This document shows, one piece after another, positions 22,858 through 28,036 of a stretch of 28,036 nucleotides of DNA (position 1 is its first letter; every line of letters starts with the position of its first letter). The stretch is from an uncultured Oscillibacter sp. GTDB lineage: Bacteria; Bacillota; Clostridia; Oscillospirales; Oscillospiraceae. Both the position numbers and the translations under genes were made by a program. Location: positions 1 to 28,036 of the forward strand of contig CAJUMX010000024.1 of assembly GCA_910587705.1 (NCBI GenBank), read 5' to 3'. Under the pieces are notes generated by a model. It was not told the DNA's origin and did not search any database. It saw only the letters and a list, made by a program, of their open reading frames with translations.

Positions 22858-23101
22858 GATTTCACCGCGATGACGCCGCAGCAGTACTCCGCACACCGGC
22901 CCCCAGAGAGGGACCCCTTTGGCTGAAAGGGTCCCGCCCGGCCCGGAGGAAGGACAGCGGCGGAGCGGGGGCGGAAACGCCCACGGTCCCCTCCCCGTAC
23001 CAGGAGGCTTAAAAGGAGGCGCAAGCCTTGAATTTGGGTGGCACCACGAAGCGATGAGCGCTATCGTCCCAAAACGGTTTGGGAGGACGGCGCTCTTTTT
23101 T
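22858..23101 (+). ncRNA. T-box riboswitch leader, Asp-type (specifier GAC)
   Basis: Stem I shows the K-turn GATGA (22869-22873), the loop-E AGTA (22883-22886), the AGAGAGGGA bulge (from about 22905), the GGCTGAAAG distal loop (near 22921-22929) and the closing helices CGCCGC/GCGGCG and CTCCG/CGGAG. On the 3' side of the specifier loop, GAA-G-GAC-A (22949-22956) puts the codon GAC (Asp) in the specifier position. Stem III is AGGCTT/AAGCCT. The T-box TGGGTGGCACCACG (23035-23048) gives TGGC, whose last base would pair with a G discriminator, as in tRNA-Asp. Uncharged tRNA would stabilise the antiterminator and allow hisS expression. The transcript start is inferred from the promoter. Confidence 0.9.
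23056..23101 (+). terminator. T-box-controlled terminator
   Basis: GAGCGC, CGTCC and CAAA pair with TTTG, GGACG and GCGCTC, followed by six T (23096-23101). Its 5' arm immediately follows the T-box sequence that forms the competing antiterminator. Confidence 0.88.
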
Positions 23102-23141
23102 AGTTCTCCCCCATTTCGATATTGAGAAAAGGAGCAGCGTT

Positions 23142-24497
23142 ATGGCAAAACAAACCCCCCGTACCCTCTCCGGCTTCATGGAGCTCCTCCCCGCCCCCCA
23201 GCGGCAGATGGAGCGGATGATGGAGATTCTCCGGGAGACCTACAGCCTCTATGGCTTCACCCCCCTGGACACCCCCGTCATCGAATCCAGCGAGGTGCTG
23301 CTTGCCAAGGGCGGCGGCGAGACGGAGAAGCAGATTTACCGCTTTCAGAAGGGAGACGCGGACCTCTCCCTCCGCTTCGACCTGACGGTCCCCCTGGCCA
23401 AGTACGTGGCCCTGCACTACAACGACTTGACCTTCCCCTTCCGCCGCTTCCAGATTGGCAAGGTCTACCGGGGCGAACGGGCCCAGCGGGGCCGCTTCCG
23501 GGAGTTCTATCAGGCGGACATCGACGTGATCGGGGACGGAAAGCTGTCCATCCTCAACGAGGCGGAAATCCCCGCCATCATCTACAAGACTTTCTCCGCC
23601 CTGGGGCTCCGGCGCTTCCGCATCCGGGTGAACAACCGGAAGATTCTAAACGGGTTTTACGCCTCTTTGGACCTCGCGGACAAAGCCGGGGACATCATGC
23701 GGACAGTGGACAAGCTGGAGAAGATCGGCCCGGAGAAGGTCCGGGAGATTCTCACCAGTGACCTGGGCATCCGCCCGGAGAGCGCCCAGGAAATCCTGGA
23801 CTTCATCGCCATCACCGGCAGCACGGAGGAAATCCTCTCCGCCCTGGAGGCTCGGCGGGGCCGGAACGAGGTCTTTGACCAGGGAGTGGAGGAGCTGGGG
23901 GCCGTGGTGCGGTATCTGGGGGCCTTCGGCGTTCCGGTGGAGAACTTCGCCGTGGATTTGACCATCGCCCGGGGGCTGGACTACTACACCGGAACGGTGT
24001 ACGAGACGGTGCTTTTGGACCACCCGGAGATTGGGTCCGTCTGTTCCGGCGGGCGGTATGATAACTTGGCGGAATATTACACGGATAAACAACTCCCTGG
24101 AGTGGGAATTTCCATTGGCCTGACCCGGTTGTTTTACGTTCTGGGGGAACAGGGCATGCTGAATCCGGAGCTGAACACCGCCCCGGCGGACGCGCTAATC
24201 CTGCCCATGACGGAGGATTTGTCGGCGGCCATCGCCTTCGCCACGGAGCTGCGGGAGAATGGCATCCGGGCCCAGCTCCACTGCGAGGAGAAGAAGTTTA
24301 AGCAGAAGATTTCCTATGCGGACAAGCTGGGGATTCCCTATGTGATTTTCCTGGGTGAGGATGAGATTCAAGCCGGCGTGGTGGCCTGTAAGGACATGCT
24401 GACTGGCGAGCAGACGAAGCTGGACCCCAAGGCGACCATTTACCGCATGAAGGCGGGGCTGGACGCCCGGAATCAGGGATCCGTTATCCGGGAGTGA
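23142..24497 (+). CDS. hisS: Histidyl-tRNA synthetase
   Basis: The 451-residue class II synthetase shows motif 2 as VYRGERAQRGRFREFYQADI (about 107-126) and the histidine-binding signature RGLDYYTGTVYE (about 276-287). Motif 3 is near VGISIGLTRLFYVL (about 320), and the C-terminal anticodon-binding domain follows (from about 347, ALILPMTEDLSAAIAFA). It charges tRNA-His. A full-length HisRS is about 420-450 residues, as here. The ATG at 23142 has AAAAGGAGC upstream; the longer open frame upstream runs through the terminator and is not used. It is expressed from a consensus promoter through a T-box that reads Asp rather than His, suggesting an ancestral hisS-aspS operon. Confidence 0.96.
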   Translation: MAKQTPRTLSGFMELLPAPQRQMERMMEILRETYSLYGFTPLDTPVIESSEVLLAKGGGETEKQIYRFQKGDADLSLRFDLTVPLAKYVALHYNDLTFPFRRFQIGKVYRGERAQRGRFREFYQADIDVIGDGKLSILNEAEIPAIIYKTFSALGLRRFRIRVNNRKILNGFYASLDLADKAGDIMRTVDKLEKIGPEKVREILTSDLGIRPESAQEILDFIAITGSTEEILSALEARRGRNEVFDQGVEELGAVVRYLGAFGVPVENFAVDLTIARGLDYYTGTVYETVLLDHPEIGSVCSGGRYDNLAEYYTDKQLPGVGISIGLTRLFYVLGEQGMLNPELNTAPADALILPMTEDLSAAIAFATELRENGIRAQLHCEEKKFKQKISYADKLGIPYVIFLGEDEIQAGVVACKDMLTGEQTKLDPKATIYRMKAGLDARNQGSVIRE

Positions 24498-24516
24498 CCG
24501 GGAAAGGAGCGGGCCT

Positions 24517-25038
24517 ATGAAAGCCTTCTGGGAAACCTATAAAAAGGCCCTCCTCCGGGGACTGCTGGTCCTGCTGCTGGTCTGGGCTGTCTGGTACGCC
24601 CGGCCCTTGGACGCTTACGACCTGATGGGCGGGGAACCGCCGGGGTATCTGCAAATCTCCATCTATCCCCAATTTCAATTTCCCCAAGTCCTAAACGACA
24701 GCCTGGTCTTTGCCGCCGGGGACCCGGAGATGGACGCGGTGCTGGAGCGGATGGAGGACATCCGGTTTCACCGAAACCCCCTGGAGGTGGTCCTGCAATT
24801 TCTCCCCCAGGGAACCCGGACCACGGAGGTGGACCCGGAGGACTACCACATTTACTTCCATTACTATGATGAGCAGGGCCAGCTTCTCGGGGGCTTTTCC
24901 TTTAACCTCACCTACTGGTATCGGTGGAACTTTCAGCAGCGGGCCCTGCCCCTCTACGTCCTCCACGGCCAGGAGAAGGGCCGGGAACTAGGGACATTCT
25001 TGTGGGAGATGACCCGTGTGAAATATGGCCTGACCTAG
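24517..25038 (+). CDS. Membrane-anchored protein of unknown function, WYxRPxDxY family (member 2)
   Basis: The 173-residue protein has a basic N-terminus (KAFWETYKKALLRG), a transmembrane helix (about 15-31, LLVLLLVWAVWY), then WYARPLDAYDLM and a roughly 140-residue domain rich in Tyr, Phe and Trp. It shares the anchor motif and a later helix (VLERMEDIRFHRNP) with the last gene of the parA-parB run at 16315-16812; the C-terminal parts are diverged. It starts 19 nt after hisS with AAAGGAG, so it is probably co-transcribed and under the T-box. Its last codons (GGC CTG ACC TAG) coincide with the start of an intergenic repeat also found at the end of the XRE gene. Function unknown. Confidence 0.8.
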   Translation: MKAFWETYKKALLRGLLVLLLVWAVWYARPLDAYDLMGGEPPGYLQISIYPQFQFPQVLNDSLVFAAGDPEMDAVLERMEDIRFHRNPLEVVLQFLPQGTRTTEVDPEDYHIYFHYYDEQGQLLGGFSFNLTYWYRWNFQQRALPLYVLHGQEKGRELGTFLWEMTRVKYGLT

Positions 25039-25157
25039 GGGGCGGCCCCCACAAAGAGAGGGGTTCCGGGGAGGCGGGCCGCCGAGCACCCGCAAGGGGT
25101 ACGCCGCCGTAAGCGGCAAAGCCCTGGGGAACGGGCCGCCGAGGGCGGTGGCCCCTA
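25029..25157 (-). repeat. Repeat module plus interrupted REP-like palindrome
   Basis: GGCCTGACCTAGGGGGCGGC and CCCCACAAAGAGAGG resemble 25734-25768. The interrupted palindrome form of 22212-22317 follows (GTTCCGGGGAGGCGGGCC; insert with CCCGCAAGGGG and GCCGCCGTAAGCGGC; GGGCCGCCGAGGGCGGTGGC). It overlaps the 3' end of the preceding gene and reaches to 10 bp from the next one. Confidence 0.88.
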
Positions 25158-25166
25158 CCTCCATGG

Positions 25167-25412
25167 TTAGCGGGACAGCAGCTCCGCCATGAGCTGTGCG
25201 CCAAAACGCACCCCCCTATAAAATGATTGCTCCGCTTGTTTGTCCGCTAGAGCCTCAATGCTGGGTTTCAGTGCCTCCGCAACTGTCTCCTCCACCGCGC
25301 GGAGCTGTGTCACAATCTTCTGCTCCTCCTCACATTGAGGATCGTCCAAGCTGGAAATCGTCCCGAGCATAAGTGGATCGTCATAATAAAAAGCACGCAA
25401 TATGGTAGACAT
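25167..25412 (-). CDS. Small DUF6809-like protein
   Basis: The 81-residue acidic, helical protein begins MSTILRAFYYDDPLML and ends FYRGVRFGAQLMAELLSR. The C-terminal YxxGxRxGAxLMxE pattern resembles the small DUF6809 proteins often found next to XRE regulators in clostridial mobile or phage-derived regions. Function is unknown. GGAGG precedes the ATG (AAAGGAGGCTTTTGAATG on the minus strand). It is transcribed divergently from the XRE gene from a TTGACA-17-TATACT promoter, with a shared palindromic operator between them. Moderate confidence in the family, high confidence that it is a gene. Confidence 0.75.
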   Translation of the reverse strand: MSTILRAFYYDDPLMLGTISSLDDPQCEEEQKIVTQLRAVEETVAEALKPSIEALADKQAEQSFYRGVRFGAQLMAELLSR

Positions 25413-25424
25413 TCAAAAGCCTCC

Positions 25425-25453
25425 TTTAAATATCACAGTTAGTGTGATATACT
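25425..25453 (+). promoter_or_regulatory. Promoter of the XRE regulator gene
   Basis: TTTAAA at 25425-25430, a 17-nt spacer and TATACT at 25448-25453. The 19-bp operator palindrome fills the spacer and overlaps the first two bases of the -10, so a bound repressor would block it. Confidence 0.65.
25431..25449. promoter_or_regulatory. Palindromic operator TATCACA-N5-TGTGATA
   Basis: Perfect 7-bp arms are separated by GTTAG. It lies in the spacer of the plus-strand promoter and at the transcript start of the minus-strand promoter. It is the natural binding site for the dimeric XRE protein encoded next to it (inferred). Confidence 0.8.
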
Positions 25454-25454
25454 A

Positions 25455-25483
25455 AGTATAACCCACGTTTCGTGTATTGTCAA
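25455..25483 (-). promoter_or_regulatory. Promoter of the DUF6809-like gene
   Basis: On the minus strand TTGACA (25478-25483) is followed by a 17-nt spacer and TATACT (25455-25460). The predicted start near 25448 falls in the operator. The -35 lies just upstream of the XRE ribosome site. Confidence 0.82.
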
Positions 25484-25491
25484 GGGGATTT

Positions 25492-25740
25492 ATGAAAACG
25501 GAAATTATATTTAAAGACCGCTTGAAACAGCTCCGCAAACAAGCAAAGCTACAACAGAAGGAACTCGGGGAACAGATTGGATTAAGTGCAAACGCAATTA
25601 GCATGATGGAAACCGGGAACCGGGAGACATCTTTTGAAAAGCTGGTCATGCTGGCGGAATATTTCCACGTCTCCACGGACTACCTCCTAGGCGTCACCGA
25701 CGACCCCGCCTGGCGTGGGAACTCTGAGGAAATGGCCTGA
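25492..25740 (+). CDS. XRE-family helix-turn-helix repressor
   Basis: The 82-residue protein is essentially one Cro/CI-type domain: FKDRLKQLRKQAKLQQKELG, EQIGLSANAISMMETGNRET, SFEKLVMLAEYFHVSTDYLLGVTDD. The helix-turn-helix covers about 22-45. Such single-domain proteins act as dimeric repressors of divergent small operons. AAGGGGATTT precedes the ATG at 25492; upstream in-frame TTG lacks a site. The protein's Lys/Ile-rich start and the AT-rich DNA of 25380-25620 differ from the GC-rich surroundings, suggesting acquisition. The stop codon lies inside the stem of a repeat hairpin, so the C-terminal residues may come from repeat sequence. Confidence 0.9.
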   Translation: MKTEIIFKDRLKQLRKQAKLQQKELGEQIGLSANAISMMETGNRETSFEKLVMLAEYFHVSTDYLLGVTDDPAWRGNSEEMA

Positions 25741-25755
25741 CCAAGGGGTCAGGCC
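25734..25755. repeat. Hairpin overlapping the XRE stop codon
   Basis: GGCCTGACC-AAGG-GGTCAGGCC is a perfect 9-bp stem containing the TGA at 25738-25740. It is followed by CCACAAAGAGAGG, as after the gene ending at 25038. It could serve as a terminator-like or mRNA-stabilising element. Confidence 0.8.
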
Positions 25756-25771
25756 CCACAAAGAGAGGAAT

Positions 25772-25832
25772 GGGCCATGAATAGCATGGAGGTTCCGGGG
25801 AGGCGGGCCGCCGAGGGCGGCGGCCCCTACGG
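25772..25832 (-). repeat. REP-like palindrome with 5' module
   Basis: GGCCATGAATAGCATGGAGG and TTCCGGGGAGG lead into the consensus palindrome CGGGCCGCCGAGGGCGGCGG-CCCCTACGG, uninterrupted here. The leading module equals that at 22198 on. Confidence 0.9.
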
Positions 25833-25848
25833 GTCCGTTTATCGGAGC

Positions 25849-26106
25849 ATCAGCGGCAGCGAAAAGAGGAGCTTGTCCATTCGTCGAGGAACAAACCCCC
25901 GCTCAATTTGATTGCGCGTGGGAAGTCATTCCGGCTCCGCCGATCATTCAGCCGCGCCCCCGTCGCGTCTCCACGTACTTCTTTTTCTCTTTTGGACCGT
26001 GCACGGCCCGTTTTCTCTTTTTCTTCTGGAAGAAAAAGAGAAAATGGGGGGTGCAATGAACCAGCCATCGCTGGTATCCATTCCCTCCCGCCCGAAGGGC
26101 GAGTAC
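25849..26106 (+). repeat. Composite multi-hairpin repeat, short form with 5' module (copy 3)
   Basis: The 5' module (ATCAGCGGCAGCGAAAAGAG to about 25976) matches 22377-22503. The second half matches 16906-17036: the CCGTGCACGG hairpin, the 16-bp TTTTCTCTTTTTCTTC stem, ACCAGCCATCGCTGGT and CGCCCGAAGGGCG. TGCATTGCA is mutated to TGCAATGAA, breaking that small hairpin. With the preceding repeats it fills the whole 420-bp gap before aspS. Confidence 0.92.
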
Positions 26107-26161
26107 CAACCGTAGTTTACCATATAATTATTCCATTTTGTAATAGAAAAGAGGAACCATC

Positions 26162-27937
26162 ATGGTACAAAACCGCACCCACACCTGTGGAGAACTCCGC
26201 CTTACCGACGCCGGTAAGCAAGTCAAACTCTCCGGCTGGATGGAAAACATCCGGGAGGTCGGCTCCGAGCTGGCCTTCATCGTCCTCCGGGACTTCTACG
26301 GCACCACCCAAATCGTGGCCGAAACCCCGGAGATGGTGGCCCAGTTCAAGTCCGTCAACAAGGAATCCACCATCTCCGTGGAGGGGACCGTCCGGGAACG
26401 GGACAGCAAAAACCCAAAACTCCCCACCGGCGAGATTGAAATTGTGCCCTCTAAAATGGAGGTCCTGGGCCGCTGCCGCCACAACGAATTGCCCTTCCAG
26501 GTGAACCGCAGCCGGGAGGCCGACGAGGCCCAGCGGCTGAAGTACCGCTATCTGGACCTGCGGAATCCGGAGGTAAAAAGTAACATCGTCCTGCGGTGCC
26601 AGGTGGTCTCCGCCATCCGCAAGGCCATGACGGACCACGGCTTCCTGGAAATCACCACGCCGATTCTCACCGCCTCCTCCCCCGAGGGGGCCCGGGACTA
26701 CCTGGTCCCCGCCCGGAACCACCCTGGAAAGTTCTACGCCCTGCCCCAGGCCCCCCAGCAGTTCAAGCAGCTCCTCATGACCTCCGGCTTTGACCGCTAT
26801 TTCCAGATTGCCCCCTGCTTCCGGGACGAGGACGCCCGGGCGGACCGCTCCCCCGGCGAGTTCTACCAGCTGGACATGGAAATGGCCTTCGCCTCCCAGG
26901 AGGATGTGTTCGCCGTCATCGAGGACGTGCTGCCCCCGATTTTCGCCCGGTACGGCAAGTACAACACCGCCTCCCAGGCCCCCTTCCGGCGCATCCCCTA
27001 TCTGGAGGCCCTGGAGACCTACGGCACCGACAAGCCGGACCTGCGCATCGACCTGACGGTCCAGGACGCCACGGAGGTTCTGGGAAGCTGCGGCTTCGGG
27101 CCCTTTGAAGCCCTGACGGTGAAGGCGGTGGTGGCGTCCGAATTCGAGGGCACCCGCAAGCAAATTGACAAGCTCTGCGCCGACGCGGAGGTCCAGTCCG
27201 GCAACAAGGTCTATTGGTTCCGCTATGACGAAGCAAAGGAAATCGTTGGCGGCATCGCCAAGTTCGTTCAGCCCATCAAGGACCAGGTGGTGGAGGCCCT
27301 GGGCCTCACGCCTGGGTGCTTCGTGGGTCTGACCGCCGGAACCAAGGGTGTGGCGCAGAAAACGGCGGGCGTGCTGCTGAAAATGCTGGGCGCCTTCTGC
27401 CCCAACCATTTCAAGAAGGAGCAGTACGCCTTCTGCTGGATTGTGGACTTCCCCATGTACGAGATTGGGGAGGAGAGCGGCGAGCTGGAGTTCTGCCACA
27501 ACCCCTTCTCCATGCCCTCCGGCGGGCTGGAGACCGTGGAAAAGGCCATTAACGGAGAAATTGACCCCTTGAGCATCACCGCCGACCAGTACGATCTGGT
27601 GTGCAACGGCGTGGAGCTCTCCTCCGGCGCGGTGCGGAACCACGACCCGGAGATTATGGTAAAGGCCTTCTGGATGGTGGGTCTGGGGGAGGAGGACGTA
27701 AAGTCCAAGTTCCCCGCCATGTACAACGCCTTCACCTATGGCGCGCCGCCCCACGCGGGCATCGCCCCGGGGGTGGACCGGATGGTCATGCTCCTGGCGG
27801 GCGAGGATTCCATCCGGGAAATCATCCCCTTCCCCATGAACAAAAACGCCATGGATGTGATGATGGACGCCCCCAGCGAAGTGACGGCGAAGCAGCTGGA
27901 CGAGCTGCACATCGCCCTGGTGAAGGTGGAGGAATAA
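26162..27937 (+). CDS. aspS: Aspartyl-tRNA synthetase
   Basis: The 591-residue bacterial-type class IIb synthetase starts with an OB-fold anticodon domain (HTCGELRLTDAGKQVKLSGW onward). The core has motif 1 and QAPQQFKQLLMTSGFDRYFQ, motif 2 FRDEDARADRSPGEFYQLDM (about 220-239), the bacterial GAD insertion (about 290-420), and motif 3 around APPHAGIAPGVDRMVMLLAG (about 529-548). Length is normal for a bacterial AspRS. The residue pattern in the anticodon domain (IREVGSELAF instead of RRDHGG) lacks the His associated with non-discriminating enzymes, but I would not call specificity from that. AGAGGAA precedes the ATG. No T-box lies directly upstream; the gap holds repeats. Confidence 0.96.
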   Translation: MVQNRTHTCGELRLTDAGKQVKLSGWMENIREVGSELAFIVLRDFYGTTQIVAETPEMVAQFKSVNKESTISVEGTVRERDSKNPKLPTGEIEIVPSKMEVLGRCRHNELPFQVNRSREADEAQRLKYRYLDLRNPEVKSNIVLRCQVVSAIRKAMTDHGFLEITTPILTASSPEGARDYLVPARNHPGKFYALPQAPQQFKQLLMTSGFDRYFQIAPCFRDEDARADRSPGEFYQLDMEMAFASQEDVFAVIEDVLPPIFARYGKYNTASQAPFRRIPYLEALETYGTDKPDLRIDLTVQDATEVLGSCGFGPFEALTVKAVVASEFEGTRKQIDKLCADAEVQSGNKVYWFRYDEAKEIVGGIAKFVQPIKDQVVEALGLTPGCFVGLTAGTKGVAQKTAGVLLKMLGAFCPNHFKKEQYAFCWIVDFPMYEIGEESGELEFCHNPFSMPSGGLETVEKAINGEIDPLSITADQYDLVCNGVELSSGAVRNHDPEIMVKAFWMVGLGEEDVKSKFPAMYNAFTYGAPPHAGIAPGVDRMVMLLAGEDSIREIIPFPMNKNAMDVMMDAPSEVTAKQLDELHIALVKVEE

Positions 27938-27950
27938 AGCAAAGGGGCCT

Positions 27951-28036
27951 GTACTCGCCCTTCGGGCGGGAGAGAATGGCAACCAGCGATGGCTGGTGCA
28001 ATGCACCCCCCATGTCGTCGGAAGAAACTCCGCCCA
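27951..28036 (-). repeat. Composite multi-hairpin repeat, long form (copy 4, truncated by the edge)
   Basis: Read on the minus strand it gives TGGGCGGAGTTTCTTCCGAC, ATGGGGGGTGCATTGCACC, ACCAGCCATCGCTGGT... TGCCATTCTC and CGCCCGAAGGGCG. This matches the right part of the long copy at 22377-22810, in the opposite orientation. It lies 14 bp after the aspS stop. Confidence 0.9.

Noticed and set aside
22890..22900. CAC as a His specifier in the hisS T-box
   Set aside because: The CAC lies on the 5' side of stem I, above the specifier loop. The conserved GAA-N-codon-A pattern on the 3' side gives GAC.

Overview
The window is a GC-rich stretch of chromosome that reads like an endospore-lineage Firmicute of class Clostridia, most likely the Oscillospiraceae/Ruminococcaceae group. 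The evidence is a T-box leader, four Bacillus-type parS sites, an S-layer-homology protein, frequent GTG/TTG starts with strong GGAGG sites, and dense GC-rich intergenic palindromes. I cannot name the species from sequence alone. Almost every large gene is a core gene. The accessory material is a RAYT-type transposase, a small XRE/DUF6809-like pair and a large amount of repetitive, hairpin-forming intergenic DNA.

Layout. 1-2743 (minus): a divergent type II topoisomerase operon, B subunit then RAYT transposase then A subunit (cut by the window edge). 2744-3235: divergent promoters and a small DnaA-box cluster. 3236-4125: DegV protein and terminator. 4198-11609 (plus): zapA, U32 peptidase/RlhA-like, dUTPase, maf, mreC, mreD, PBP2, i.e. 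cell-shape and division genes with housekeeping nucleotide enzymes. 11636-17058: chromosome-segregation region with parS, a GH13 glycosidase, two parS sites bracketing a symmetric stem-loop region, parA-parB with two co-transcribed membrane-protein genes, a repeat cluster and a fourth parS. 17107-21969: serS, an SLH protein, mscL, rsmG, a MinD-type ATPase and an unusual methylglyoxal synthase. 21970-28036: repeat-rich DNA, an Asp-type T-box ahead of hisS, a paralogue of one par-operon membrane protein, a divergent regulator pair, and aspS.

The most interesting theme is a REP-like palindrome family (consensus 5'-GTAGGGGCCGCCGCCCTCGG, continuing CGGCCCG) found in most of the longer intergenic gaps, together with a RAYT (REP-associated tyrosine transposase) gene. 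The RAYT gene itself contains two copies of the palindrome, in frame and in opposite orientation, and is translationally coupled to an essential topoisomerase operon. A second, longer composite repeat made of consecutive hairpins is built onto these palindromes (copies near 16.9, 22.4, 25.9 and 28.0 kb).

Other points for a second look: the mirror-symmetric parS/hairpin arrangement upstream of parA; an Asp-specifying T-box (specifier GAC, T-box TGGC) that precedes hisS while aspS lies 1.7 kb further on behind inserted DNA; a methylglyoxal synthase with Ser in place of the catalytic Asp; and a family of single-pass membrane proteins (WYxRPxDxY motif) with one member in the parAB operon and one after hisS.
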